64,000 nucleotides of DNA from Capronia americana. Its lineage: Eukaryota; Ascomycota; Eurotiomycetes; Chaetothyriales; Herpotrichiellaceae. Each line of letters opens with the position of its first letter. Position 1 is the stretch's first letter. Shown here piece after piece: positions 1 through 10,734 of this stretch. The notes beneath the pieces were generated by a model, which made no database searches, was not told the DNA's origin, and saw only the letters and a list, made by a program, of their open reading frames with translations. The position numbers and the translations under genes are program-made. The DNA lies in NCBI GenBank assembly GCA_016110215.1, contig JADWQD010000017.1:1-64000 (forward strand). The letters run 5' to 3'.

Positions 1-47
1 ACATACATACATACATACATACATACATACATACATACATACATACA

Positions 48-76
<29 letters not shown>
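1..76. repeat. (ACAT)19 tetranucleotide microsatellite
   Basis: The window opens with an uninterrupted run of the four-base unit ACAT, about 19 copies. It probably continues to the left. No gene is attached to it within the window. Confidence 0.98.
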
Positions 77-78
<2 letters not shown>

Positions 79-494
79 GCACGTGCTACTTAGCGTAGCA
101 TAATTGGCATATCGTAGCATATCATGTTTCATGGGCAGAGTAAGAAATGGCAGGGCAGGACAGGGCAGGGCAGGTAACAGAACAAGTCCAGTGCAACTAG
201 GGTATGAGTCGACGCCAGGAAGATGTACTACAATAGGTACTGTACGTAAGGAAATACATGTACGCCGTATCTCCCAAGCAGGGCAAGGCTGCGAGATGGT
301 TACTACTGTATTCCTGCCGGCGTTATCCATACGCCGTGGATGCACTGAACTGACTGACTGACGCGCTCGTGGCCGTGTGGATTGATATTGTGCTCGTCGT
401 CGCTATAGGGGTATCTCGATGTGATCAAAGCAATAGACAAGAGTAAAATGGGGGAAACATTGACCTCCACTGCGCCATGCCAAAATCCTGAATC
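77..494. other. intergenic, 3' side of the first gene
   Basis: No convincing coding frame is seen. A short GGGCA-rich imperfect repeat lies around 155-175. The nearest gene is transcribed leftward, so this stretch holds its 3' untranslated region and terminator. Confidence 0.5.
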
Positions 495-2174
495 TCATAA
501 CTCATCCAACCTTCTTAGCCTGGGATCTTCTTGGGCCTCATCTTCACTGCTCTTTGCAGTTGATTCGCCTTCGCCATGACTCTCATACAGTTCTTGCGGG
601 ACTTCAGGAAACGCTTTCTTTCTCTGGAAGTTCCTCTCGGCAATTCCAGCCAGAATTTGCTTCACATCGTCCGGCACGTTGGGTCTCCGGTCCGCTCCTG
701 TGACAAGCTCCCCATGCTGACTGACGACCACACGCTCACTTTCGCCTCCCCCACCAAGCCTAAGACTCTTGTTCCAATTGCCCTCTCCATGCTGTCGAAG
801 CCCAGCTTTCACAGGGTCGCCCCGGAAATACCATTCCTTCCCAATGACAACCGCCACCACCAGGATGACCACAGACACAACCGTCCACCAACAGATTCCC
901 CAAACACGATCCCATGCGCGGCGGAACTTGTCTTCCCTCTCCTCCCACTCCTCGACCTTTCTTCTTGCGGCTTCCAGTCTAGCAGACAACTCCGTCGCCT
1001 TTGCACTCGCCCGTGCGCCCCTGTCGGCCAACTTCTGCGCCCTGACCTGTCGCGTGTCGAACCCCTGCCGGAAAACCACCAGTCGCCGCCGTGTATCCTC
1101 GGAAATCCTGCCACTTTCCCGATCGAAATTGGATATTAGCGTTCCGCTCTGTTTGGCCAGCGACTGGAAACTGCCGATCATGGACACCAAATTGCCGACC
1201 TTCTCGAGTAGATTGTAGTAGCCATAGTCCAAGCGTCTTGTAATTTCTACGCCTTTGGCACTAATTTCTGATACCCGGGAGCGCAGTTCTTCCTCGCCGG
1301 CCTGGAGTTCTTGATCGCGACGGAGGAGGTCGATTTTCTTGACGTGGATACGGCCGGCTATGCGAGCGGCGTCACCTCTCTCTAGAGCCTCTTCCAGGGA
1401 TGTCTTTGGCCGGAGCGGGGGTTGGGCTGCACGAGGGAAGTTATCTCGTGAGGCTGGGTCGGATGTCGCTCGTCGGCGCAGTTCAGGAAATCCATCGGGG
1501 GACTTATAGTCGTAGCGGCCACCGGGTTGGAAATCGCTGGTGTGTGCGGCTGAGGGCCCAAATGGATGCTGGGTTTGTGCTTGGGTGAGTGTGCTGCCCG
1601 GGGGGTGGCGATTGGTGGGATTGGTGGGATTGTGTTGATTTCCCTGATGAGTGCGGCGTTCACGTTCGGCATTCAAACCGGCCACCAGGTGAGGGAGAGA
1701 GGAGAGCGTCTCTTTGGAGGCAAAACGACGAGGAGGGTGTGCTTCGGACTGGGTTGGTCGGTGCCGGCGGAAGGGGAGACTGTGCGTCGAGTCATTGTCG
1801 TGCTCAGAGATGTTCGTGTGGGATTGGGTGTGCCTATGATGGCTTGAGTTCTGGTCTTTCTCTTTATGGTGTTGTCGATGCGAAGAGCCGGGCAGGTGTA
1901 ACCGCGATGCAGTCCGTTCCAAGGCACCCGTTGCCGAGGGCAGAGCGTGTGCGTTGCGTGGTTTGTCTTCTTGTCTAGCCTCCGAGGGTGACAGGGACGG
2001 CTGGGGTCGGACACGAGGTGGACGTGTAGCCTGAACTTTCGGCTCTGCAGTGCCCGGTACCGTTAGGGTCGTGCCTGCTCTGGAGGCCTCGGTGTGGGAG
2101 CGAGAGCGGGATAGACCTGGCCGCTCTCGAGTAGAAGTGGGAGGGGCTACGAGGGTCATGGGCTCGCCGAACAT
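495..2174 (-). CDS. coiled-coil protein with one membrane segment, unknown function
   Basis: Intronless frame of 559 residues. About the first 250 residues are low complexity, rich in Ser, Thr, Pro, Arg and His, and look disordered. Residues about 260-420 are charged and helical with heptad-like spacing (KKIDLLRRDQELQ, ARLEAARRKVEEW). One hydrophobic segment follows at about 425-447 (WWTVVSVVILVVAVVIG). The roughly 110-residue tail is hydrophilic and acidic at its end. This is the layout of a single-pass anchored coiled-coil protein, but I do not recognise a named family. The ATG at 2174 is the first in the frame. Other frames across this region are open too because of the base composition, but none shows comparable domain structure. 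Confidence 0.75.
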   Translation of the reverse strand: MFGEPMTLVAPPTSTRERPGLSRSRSHTEASRAGTTLTVPGTAEPKVQATRPPRVRPQPSLSPSEARQEDKPRNAHALPSATGALERTASRLHLPGSSHRQHHKEKDQNSSHHRHTQSHTNISEHDNDSTHSLPFRRHRPTQSEAHPPRRFASKETLSSLPHLVAGLNAERERRTHQGNQHNPTNPTNRHPPGSTLTQAQTQHPFGPSAAHTSDFQPGGRYDYKSPDGFPELRRRATSDPASRDNFPRAAQPPLRPKTSLEEALERGDAARIAGRIHVKKIDLLRRDQELQAGEEELRSRVSEISAKGVEITRRLDYGYYNLLEKVGNLVSMIGSFQSLAKQSGTLISNFDRESGRISEDTRRRLVVFRQGFDTRQVRAQKLADRGARASAKATELSARLEAARRKVEEWEEREDKFRRAWDRVWGICWWTVVSVVILVVAVVIGKEWYFRGDPVKAGLRQHGEGNWNKSLRLGGGGESERVVVSQHGELVTGADRRPNVPDDVKQILAGIAERNFQRKKAFPEVPQELYESHGEGESTAKSSEDEAQEDPRLRRLDEL

Positions 2175-2735
2175 AGCGGCTTCGGTGAGGTACTGTAGCT
2201 AGTGTAATAACGACATTGCTGGATCTTGCCCATATATATTGTGCATTGTGACGGACTCAACGTTTGGATTGTCAGGTCGACGTCAAATCGAGGCTGAAAG
2301 TCACGTGCACACAAGGCTGAGCTTCATCGAGCGAGAGGCGGGCCAGGACGGACGGTACAAACTATTAGTTGAACATGTCTGATTCAAAGTACCTAGGAGA
2401 GTGCCACGCCCTACGCTCAATTTTCGCGAAGCCGCTCCAGCCGCTCCACACTCCAATATGCTCGTGATACCAATCGATGTTCCAGTCTCTGCTATCAACA
2501 TTCGCGTTGCTGTGACTCGCTTCGTGCATCCATTCTCATTGGTCTCGTCTACTTCGCAAAATCGGCAACATTTCACGTCTGGTAGGGGTGGTGCGCATTG
2601 CCTTCGTCGCGCTCTCAACAACCCGGCCTTTCGTCTCCCACTTGCACAGTCTGAGAAGTTGCCGGGGACCGCAGAGCTCGCCAACCTGAGAAAGCTACTG
2701 CGGAGCCAAAGTCACCTGGCAGCATCTAGACGGGG
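2175..2735. other. intergenic between two leftward genes
   Basis: It holds the promoter of the coiled-coil gene and the 3' end of the tubulin gene. Short open frames occur on both strands, but none has a start, splice signals and protein character together. Confidence 0.5.
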
Positions 2736-4388
2736 TCAATACTCGGCGCCGCCCTCGTCTTCAGCTTCCAAGCTGTCGCTTGCAACTTCTTCGTAGTCCT
2801 TCTCAAGGGCGGCGAGGTCTTCTCGAGCTTCGGAAAATTCGCCTTCCTCCATACCCTCGCCGACATACCAGTGCACGAATGCTCGCTTCGAGTACATGAG
2901 ATCGAATTTGTGATCGAGTCGGCTCCATGCTTCGGCAATGGCAGTAGTGTTGGAAAGCATGCTCACGGATCGGTCGACCTTAGCGAGTTCACCACCAGGA
3001 ACAGGCATGGCTGAATAGAAGTTAGTGGCAAACCATATGAAGGGCAGGAACAGTAGGCTTACGAGGTTGGTAGTTGATGCCCACTTTGAACCCAGTAGGA
3101 CACCAATCGACCAAGTGAAAGCTTGACTTGGCCTTGAGAGACGCAATGGCAGCATTGGCATCACGCGGGACGACATCACCACGGTAGAGCAGAGCAACAG
3201 CCATGTATTTTCCGTTGCGAGGGTCGCAGACCACCATCTGGTTGTTGGGCTCAAAGCATTGTAGAGTCAAGTCGTGGACTTTGAAGCTCTCGTGAGACGA
3301 TCTCTTGGTGGAAACGACAGGAGCGTAGCTGATAAGCGGGTAGTGGATGCGAGGGTATGGCACCAGGTTGGTCTGGAACTCGTTCAAGTCGACGTTCAAG
3401 GCACCATCGAAGCGCAGACTTGACGTCACAGAGGAGACCACCTGGGCGATGAGGCGGTTCAAGTGCTCGTAGTCGGGCCGAGGAATATCTAGGTTGCGGC
3501 GGCAGATATCGTAGACAGCCTCGTTATCAACCAAGAAGGTGCAGTCGGCATGCTCGATGGTGCTGTGAGTGGACAGAACGGCATTGTAGGGCTCGACCAC
3601 GGACGAGGACACTTGAGGGGCAGGGTAGACGGCAAACTCGAGCTTGCACTTCTTGCCATAGTCGACCGACAATCTCTCGAGGAGAAGGGCGCCAAAGCCA
3701 GATCCGGTACCGCCGCCGAACGAGTGGAAGATCAAGAATCCTTGAAGCGAAGAGCAGTTGTCTAAACCTGGGTTAGCTTATCCGTTGCTGTGGACGGCAC
3801 TCGATCTCGCTCTCACCTGCAACGCGACGAACTTTGTCCAAAACATCGTCGACGAGCTCCTTCCCAACAGTGTAATGACCGCGAGCATAGTTGTTTGCCG
3901 CATCCTCCTTCCCACTGATCAACAGTTCCGGGTGGAACAATTGTCTGTATTTACCAGTTCGGATTTCGTCGATTGGAGAGGGATCAAGGTCGACGAAGAT
4001 GGAACGAGGGACGTGTTTGTTGTTGCTTGTCTCGTTGAAGAAGGTCTCAAAGGCACCGGGATCGCCGACTTGGGCATCTGGATCAGGACGGCCATCTGCC
4101 TGCAGGCCGTGTTCGAGTAGGTAGCTGCCGTGGAGATTAGCAATCGGGCAATTAGAAATGGCGGTGGGCGCGTTTCATACAGTTCCCAAGCGGCATTACC
4201 GAGCTGAGTGCCAGCCTGCCCAATGTGCAGGTGGCAGACCTGTCAAAGAGCTATTAGTACGCGTTTGACTCTTGTCAATGATGGCTTTGGACTCGAAAGT
4301 GGGTGCGTCGTTGTTGTTTGTTGACAGGAGACACGCAGTGTGGAGGGGTACAAAAACCAAGGAGCAGATCACATACCTCCCCGTGCAT
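2736..4388 (-). CDS. tubB: alpha-tubulin, second fungal isotype (TubB-like)
   Basis: Five exons join in one frame: 4388-4377, 4239-4181, 4124-3817, 3761-3063 and 3010-2736 (450 residues, the normal alpha-tubulin length). Every intron has GT..AG ends (for example gtatgt, gtgaga, gtaagc). Visible marks are the GTP-binding GGGTGSG loop, the sequence IGQAGTQLGNAAWELY near the N terminus, FEPNNQMVVCDPRNGKYMA, and an acidic C terminus ending in EY, the tyrosine of alpha-tubulins. The N terminus is MHGEVCHLHIGQAG rather than MREVISLNVGQAG. That fits the TubB group, which in Aspergillus is specialised for the sexual cycle. The first exon codes for only four residues. The gene makes the alpha subunit of microtubules. 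Confidence 0.96.
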
Positions 4389-6363
4389 TCTGCTGAGTCT
4401 GATTGATCGAGCACAGTCTAAGCTGAAAGGTCAAGCAAGACAGAACAAGATACTGGCGTTGATGATCTGTGCAATTTTTGTCAACAGGCAGGACGAAGAC
4501 GAAGAGGTCAAGGAGGAAAGTTCAAGTCCAAGATGCGCGGATTGTGAAGTGGGCTCAAGTTGTGTATCTACTGCCATTGGCGCGTTTAGTTTGGGGAAGG
4601 ACAGAACAGGAATATTAGGTAAACATGCCAAGCCGAGAACGTGACTTGCTTCCTGAGAGTCGCAGCTTCTTCAGTGAAGACCGCGACATTTTCTCGCGTC
4701 ACCTCTGAATCACCAAGCTATGCTAGGAGCAGCATGTGCATCCCTTTCTTATAGCAAGGTACAAGTAGACCAGGCTTTTTGTACTCCAAGAACAAAGCCA
4801 TGTTCCTGACGGGTTCATGTGCACCACTGTCAGGTACAAGAGATGCCTCCGTGGATGGCGGGATCATCTCTCAATTATGAGGCGAAGGACCTAGGAAAGT
4901 GGTGCCTCCATCTTCTGGTAGGTGTCTGGCTTGGGCGGCTATTATGCCATCACCACTATCTTCATTTCCTTGCCTGTGTTGGACGCATCTATCGCCTCAA
5001 CGGATGACCTGCATGTGGTTGCTCTCTACATGAGCACGATCGAAACTTGATGTCGGTGTGCACAGTATGATCTTCAGGGGTTGGGGTTACTATTGTATTG
5101 GACGCCGTCGTTCTGATTGCACGTCTCGCGAAGATTGCCACTTGCTGCTTTCTTATCAACGGCAAGAGTGCACATGGGAGAGATGAAACATGGCTTTATC
5201 ACGATCTGCTGGTGGCGCAACGGCGTCGGCGCCACACATGATAAGAGCCGACGGTACTTTCGGCGAAGAATGCCCCGGCATCTAGTAACATGACATTCCA
5301 CAGTACGTATCACTATGAGACCTTGCAGCATCATGTGAAGAAGGCAGCATTATTGAATGTGTGGAAAATGCCTGGCAAAAGTAAGCGATCAGCTACCCAG
5401 TACCTGGTATCTGCTTGGAGAGGAAGTGGGCATCTAAACATGCTCAATAGCCGAAGACGCAGCTACGCACAGTAATGTGTAACCTCATGCACACGAAATT
5501 TCAGCTGAAGATCGCTTCGGGTGTTGGCGTCCCAGGCAGTGGTGCATAGATGGCAGTTATGCAAAGCTTCTGCGTTGATCTATTCCTACTCTTGCTCCGT
5601 ACTCATACCCAACTCGTAAGAATGCTCCCTTGATCTCGATCACGCTATGAGGGAAGGCTTTTGGGTTCGATTTGCAAGAGGTCGATGGTCCTGAAAGTCG
5701 AAATCCGGTCAAGAGAATGATGCAACAGGGATCCGCAGTGCCCACCACCCGGGCAGCGAGTCGCCAAACCTTTTGGCATGAGCGGCTTTCTCAGGGGTAT
5801 TTTGGGCCTATCAAACTTCGGCTGGGGGGCACTGTGAAGCTTCTGACCGCCGCTGGCCCACAAGAGGATTTGGCCTTTGGCCGTATCGAGCGCTCTTGGA
5901 ACCCCACCAGAAGCCTGTTGGGTGGGAATCCTTGTCACTTTGGCGTGTCTTTGCAGGAACCTCCATGCCAAAAGTTAGACGCGCTGAGAAGATCTCAGCA
6001 CTGCATCTGCAGGCTGCATAAAATAGAGGGGAGGAGAACAACTGCGTCAGTTCGGCCTCCGTTGGGCTTTTATTACACGTTTCGTTTTATTCTCTCGTTC
6101 AGATATCGGCTTGAGGAAATATTCATTCAGAGCATCACCATTTCCATTTCCTTGTCACGTTCAATGTTCGTCATGTCCATATCCTACAACCCACGCCATC
6201 TCTGACCAGCCCACAGGTGCTCGCACACCTTCACATTCGCTTCTTGAGCCGCTGGCCGGCAACTCTTACAGCGTCGTAACCGGCAAGGGAACACGCTGTG
6301 GGTTCCCGCTACCTCACCCTCGAGGGTTGACCTCACTATCATTTACGTTCACCCACTATCGCC
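4389..6363. other. long intergenic region, nearly 2 kb
   Basis: This divergent spacer carries the tubulin promoter on the left and the channel-gene promoter on the right. Open frames up to 177 codons (around 5672-6205) have no recognisable protein character, splice pattern or start context. Upstream of 6364 the sequence becomes pyrimidine-rich, typical of a fungal 5' leader. Confidence 0.5.
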
Positions 6364-9339
6364 ATGACGACTCCGGAGAAAGAGCTCCCTCAGTTCGAAT
6401 TTGACCCGGCCAGCAAAAGAGCCTCGGATGATGACAGTACAGCGGTTGAAAATGAGAGGCACGAAGGCTCAGTCGACAGCAGACTTCTACACGACCGGTT
6501 AAAGGTGGAAACTCTCCGTCGGGATACGGTTGGGCGGTTCGAGGAACTACGATCTCCGTCTAAGACACGAGAAGAGGCACATCGTCTTGAGGATGAGTTG
6601 GCGGTACAGAGGGCTGAGAGACTCACCTCGATAGAATCTCGCCAATCCGAAGGGCGACATTCAACAGATCTACACCGGTCGAGGTCACGGGCACCAGAGC
6701 CATTGGACGAATTCGATACTGCTACCAATCCTATCCACGAACGCACCGCCATCTATAAGCCCCCGGAGAACCCCAGCACCAAGATCTCCAAGTTTTTCAA
6801 ATACATTCACCACAAGAGCTTTGTCATACGCTATTTCACATATATTTTCCCCCTCTTCGCGTTGCTCTTGATCCCGATATTGGTTGGGGCGTTCCTCCCA
6901 GCGGCAGAACATGCCAGTGTCGGGGGCGTTGAGCTGATATGGTTCGGTGTGTGGCTGGAGATAATATGGTTGACTCTCTGGGCTGGCCGGATTGTGGCTC
7001 GAATGATCCCATATCCCCTGGGTTTGATTTCGAGCCTGTTCACCAACAATTCCAAAAAATGGCGGGACTTGGGTAAAGCTCTGGAGCTGCCCGCGACCAT
7101 CTTCTTCTGGTGGCTTGGTATAGAGATCTCGTTCTTGCCTACCATGACTAACCATCATGTGGACAACACCAAGGGGACCAAGCACTGGGAGAGGACACTC
7201 AACAAGGTCATCATCTCCATCTTTGTCGGTGCTACCATCAACTTCATCGAGAAGATCATCATACAGCTGATCGCCATATCATTTCATCTACGGACTTATG
7301 CCGACCGCATCGAGATCAATAAATTCCAGATTGGTAGCTTGACGAAGCTGTACATTTACTCCAGGACCAAGATCGCAATGGAAGACGAAGAATTCGAAGA
7401 GAAGAACGTCGAACCTGGATCGGGCACGAAAACTCCCGCCCTCTATGCTGCTCAAGCTCAAGAAGCAATTACCAAGGCCTTTGCCAAGGTGGGCGATGTC
7501 GCCGGCACGGTTGCGGGTGATTTTACTGGGAAGAAGGTCGCCAAAAGTGGTCATCCTTCCCAGGTGGTCCTGACTTTACTCCATTATACCAGTGGCTCTC
7601 AAGTGCTTGCCCGGCGTTTGTACCGAACATTCGTACGAGAAGGTTTGGAGACTGTCTCGTCAGAAGATCTCAAGCTTGCATTTGACAACGATGAAGAAGC
7701 CGAAGCTGCTTTCAGCATGTTCGACAAGGATATGAACGGCGACATCTCTATGGAAGAGCTCGAAGCAGTTTGTGTTGAAATCGGCCGGGAACGCAAATCA
7801 ATCACCGCCTCGCTCAAAGACCTCGACTCCGTGGTTAGTAAGCTGGACGATGTCTTGTTCTTTATCGTCTGCATTGTCACCATGCTGGTCCTCATTTCCC
7901 TGATTTCCACATCGGCAGCTGGAGTCCTCACCTCGGCTGGTTCTGCAGTACTCGCCCTGTCCTGGCTGTTTTCCGCCACTGCACAAGAGTTCTTGCAATC
8001 CTGCATTTTCGTCTTTGTCAAGCATCCCTTCGACGTTGGAGACCGGGTGTCAATTTACGGCAACACCGGGTCGTCATTGAAAGGTGACGACTACTTCGTC
8101 AAGGAGATCTCGCTCCTCTACACCGAGTTCAAGAAAATGGAAGGTCATGTGGTGCAGGCGCCGAATTCCTATCTGAACACCCTCTTCATCCTCAACATGC
8201 GCCGCTCCGGAGGTCTGGCCGAAGCAGTGCCTATCGTCATAAGATTTGGCACCACTCTGGAGCAGATCGAAGCTCTGCGCAATTCCCTGCTCGAATTCGT
8301 CAGATCAGAGAAACGCGAGTATCAGGGTAATATCTTGACTGAACTCCGGGAGGTAACTGAGGCGTACTCCCTGACTCTAAACGTTGTCTTCTTCTACAAA
8401 TCAAACTGGCAGAATGAACTGCTCCGTCTCCAGAGAAGAAACAAGTTCATTTGTGCTATGATGGTGGCCATGCAAGAGATCGGCATAGAAGGTCCCCGCC
8501 GTAATCAAGCCGGTTGGAGACCAGATGTGCCTTACTTTATGCAACTGCCTCCTGGCGCACCTCCTTTGGTTGGTGGCAATATGGCCAACGAGCCCATCGG
8601 CGGCCACCCACCGGGTAGCATTACGGGAGATCCGATGCAGCAGACTCCCGCCGTTGGCGCTCCACCAATGCAATATCCGTCAATCCTTCGACGACGCCCC
8701 AGTACGGGTCAACTCGGCCGACCGAGAGGCGAATCGCTATCATCCATGGCAAAGAGGGTGGACTTCTCGTTGGGAATGAGGGACGTCAGTTCCGGCGAGC
8801 AACTGTCAGATGTCTACGAAGACCGCGACCGTTCACAATTCAGAGAAATTATCCAACAATCCAATAGAGTTGAAGATGAACGACGAATATCCGAGTCACG
8901 GGAACGGGAGAGTGCCGCTAGGTCAAGTTCTCGTGACGGCGGACACGCGATGAGCGGTATTCTACGCAGATCAACCACGCAGAGTTTTGGCGGCGGCAAT
9001 AATCACAGAGCAGCATTAAGGGAGGATGGTCCGCATCGGGCTTCCGTCAGCAGCACTGACACCCATCGCAATCGGTTTTTAAACCGTTTCAATCGCGGCG
9101 CCCGCAGCATCGATCTACCCCGCGACTCTCTCGCAGAGGAAGGCCAGGCGCCGCCTATACCGCCTGTACCGCAGAATATTGACCCGAGATCCGGACACGT
9201 CGGTTCTCAGGCTGTGCGCAATGATTCAAATGCGTCTGGCAGCGAAAACGTGCCATTCCCTGCCCTCACGCTCACGAGCAGCAGAGTTGAAGATTTCGGA
9301 ATCAAGACGCTGGGACAGAGCTCTTCTAGAAAGCAGTGA
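6364..9339 (+). CDS. MscS-type mechanosensitive ion channel with EF hand
   Basis: Single-exon frame of 991 residues. The N-terminal 130 residues are charged and probably cytosolic. Hydrophobic segments follow at about 155-178, 190-215, 240-265 and 280-305. An EF-hand loop (FDKDMNGDISMEEL) lies near residue 454, then the MscS pore region (LFFIVCIVTMLVLISL, then AGVLTSAGSAVLALSWLFSA) and the beta domain starting HPFDVGDRVSIYG. The C-terminal 300 residues are disordered. This order (membrane segments, EF hand, MscS core) matches the fungal Msy1/Msy2 family, calcium-regulated channels of the endoplasmic reticulum in fission yeast that act in hypo-osmotic shock. ATG 6364 has the context gccATG and opens the frame. 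Confidence 0.95.
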   Translation: MTTPEKELPQFEFDPASKRASDDDSTAVENERHEGSVDSRLLHDRLKVETLRRDTVGRFEELRSPSKTREEAHRLEDELAVQRAERLTSIESRQSEGRHSTDLHRSRSRAPEPLDEFDTATNPIHERTAIYKPPENPSTKISKFFKYIHHKSFVIRYFTYIFPLFALLLIPILVGAFLPAAEHASVGGVELIWFGVWLEIIWLTLWAGRIVARMIPYPLGLISSLFTNNSKKWRDLGKALELPATIFFWWLGIEISFLPTMTNHHVDNTKGTKHWERTLNKVIISIFVGATINFIEKIIIQLIAISFHLRTYADRIEINKFQIGSLTKLYIYSRTKIAMEDEEFEEKNVEPGSGTKTPALYAAQAQEAITKAFAKVGDVAGTVAGDFTGKKVAKSGHPSQVVLTLLHYTSGSQVLARRLYRTFVREGLETVSSEDLKLAFDNDEEAEAAFSMFDKDMNGDISMEELEAVCVEIGRERKSITASLKDLDSVVSKLDDVLFFIVCIVTMLVLISLISTSAAGVLTSAGSAVLALSWLFSATAQEFLQSCIFVFVKHPFDVGDRVSIYGNTGSSLKGDDYFVKEISLLYTEFKKMEGHVVQAPNSYLNTLFILNMRRSGGLAEAVPIVIRFGTTLEQIEALRNSLLEFVRSEKREYQGNILTELREVTEAYSLTLNVVFFYKSNWQNELLRLQRRNKFICAMMVAMQEIGIEGPRRNQAGWRPDVPYFMQLPPGAPPLVGGNMANEPIGGHPPGSITGDPMQQTPAVGAPPMQYPSILRRRPSTGQLGRPRGESLSSMAKRVDFSLGMRDVSSGEQLSDVYEDRDRSQFREIIQQSNRVEDERRISESRERESAARSSSRDGGHAMSGILRRSTTQSFGGGNNHRAALREDGPHRASVSSTDTHRNRFLNRFNRGARSIDLPRDSLAEEGQAPPIPPVPQNIDPRSGHVGSQAVRNDSNASGSENVPFPALTLTSSRVEDFGIKTLGQSSSRKQ

Positions 9340-9784
9340 TGATCGACTTCAGGGCGATCGTCGTTAGAAGTGTGGTGGCTTTTCGGATTGGGTATGTATT
9401 GGAAACCAAAAATTTCACTTTCTTGGGACCGGCTGGCCTCGACAGGGGGCCACAACTATCGGTATTGTAATGTGGCTACGGAGTGTTTCCTCGCAAATTC
9501 ATAGATGTACGAAGTAGTCTGAAGTGGCTACGAGGTGACGAAAGATAGATCTAGAGCTTACAAGGGGCGTTTGGCCGGCCGATGAAATGCAAAGGCCATT
9601 AGATGAGACAGTGTAACGATCGCTCTTGTTCCTCGGGTCAGCAATGTTTACCCGGAGTCGAGGGTTGGCCTGCTTCTGCCCTAGCCTCAGCAAATTGTCA
9701 ATTTCGGACAAGCGGCCGAATCTCACTGCTTCCCAACCAGTCAGCGCAATTCCAACTCTTTCACGAGGTGCGTGGGCGCGCACA
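9340..9784. other. convergent 3' region
   Basis: The channel gene and the SDR gene converge here. No coding signal is seen, and the stretch holds two 3' untranslated regions. Confidence 0.6.
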
Positions 9785-10734
9785 TCACGACAGACTCGGC
9801 CATCCCGTCAGACCTATAGTGAACAGCGGAGAATTCTGAATCTCTGCAGCTTTGGCCTTCAATTCGTCGACGTCCCAGTTCGTCCAGACGAATTTGTCCT
9901 TGAGGAATTTGGCCTCGGGGCTGCACAGCCAGACGACGAATGAGCCTGCCAAGTCCGCTGCGCACGCCATGTCAGCAGTGTCGTTCTAGGGACTGGGAGG
10001 AGCTACTTGATGTACTTACGCGTGTCCATGGGCGCCATCTCACCATGCTTCATGTTTATGTCACTCAGAACGACGCCAGGCTGGAGGCTAACAACGTGCA
10101 GCTCAGGATGCTCGGCTTGCACAAATTCAAACACCTTCAACGCGCCGAGCTTGCTGCTGCTGTAGGCCGAGAGTCTTGGAATCCCCGCAGCCGGGAAATG
10201 TGCTGCTGCTGTGGAGATGTTGACGATTGTGGCATTCGGGCTAGCCACGGGCAGGAAGGCGCGCACAGAATTGAAGGCCCCCAGGATGTTGACTTCGAAA
10301 GATGTCCACCACTCTTTGGGGTCCGAGGATGTTATTGTGGCGGGCTGAGCAAGATGGCCGGCGTTGTGGACGAGGATGTCGACTGGGTTGCCCGCTTGTT
10401 GTCGAATTTGTTCGAACGCGGACTCTAGACTTGGGAGGGACGAGATATCCCCCGTGAGGGCGACAAATTTCGTACCTGGGTGTTGGGCTTTGAGTTTCGA
10501 GGCTGCCTCGTCAAGGGTCTTTTGAGTGCGTCCGACAATGCCGATGGTGCTGACACCTGCTTTTGCGAGGGCGTTGACCGTTGCGGAGCCGATTGCGCCG
10601 CCGCCACCTGAAACGATCGCGGATTTCCCTTTCAGCGAGAGTTCAGGGCGAGACGGGTCGATGGCTGGGTAGGTATCTGTATGCCATCCCTTGAAGGGCG
10701 ATGGAAGAGGTGGTGGACCAGTAGCGTCACCCAT
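9785..10734 (-). CDS. short-chain dehydrogenase/reductase (SDR)
   Basis: Two exons, 10734-10020 and 9957-9785, with an intron gtaagt..cag, give 295 residues, a normal classical SDR size. The Rossmann fold is clear: SAIVSGGGGAIGSATVNALA (glycine-rich NAD(P) loop), the NAG motif in ILVHNAGHLAQ, an active-site serine in IVNISTAAAHFPAAG, and the YSSSK catalytic Tyr-x-x-x-Lys. Substrate and cofactor preference cannot be read from the sequence. The gene sits next to the amidase/ureohydrolase region but about 1.2 kb away, and may or may not belong to it. Confidence 0.92.

Noticed and set aside
1..76. Possible telomere or subtelomere at the left end.
   Set aside because: The unit is ACAT, not the fungal telomere repeat TTAGGG, and housekeeping genes follow at once. 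It is an ordinary microsatellite.
576..1978. Open plus-strand frames opposite the first gene (up to 187 codons).
   Set aside because: They are antisense shadows of a composition-biased gene and have no start context, domains or splice pattern of their own.
5672..6205. 177-codon plus-strand frame in the long spacer before the MscS channel.
   Set aside because: No family features and no introns. It overlaps an equally open minus-strand frame, so it is chance.
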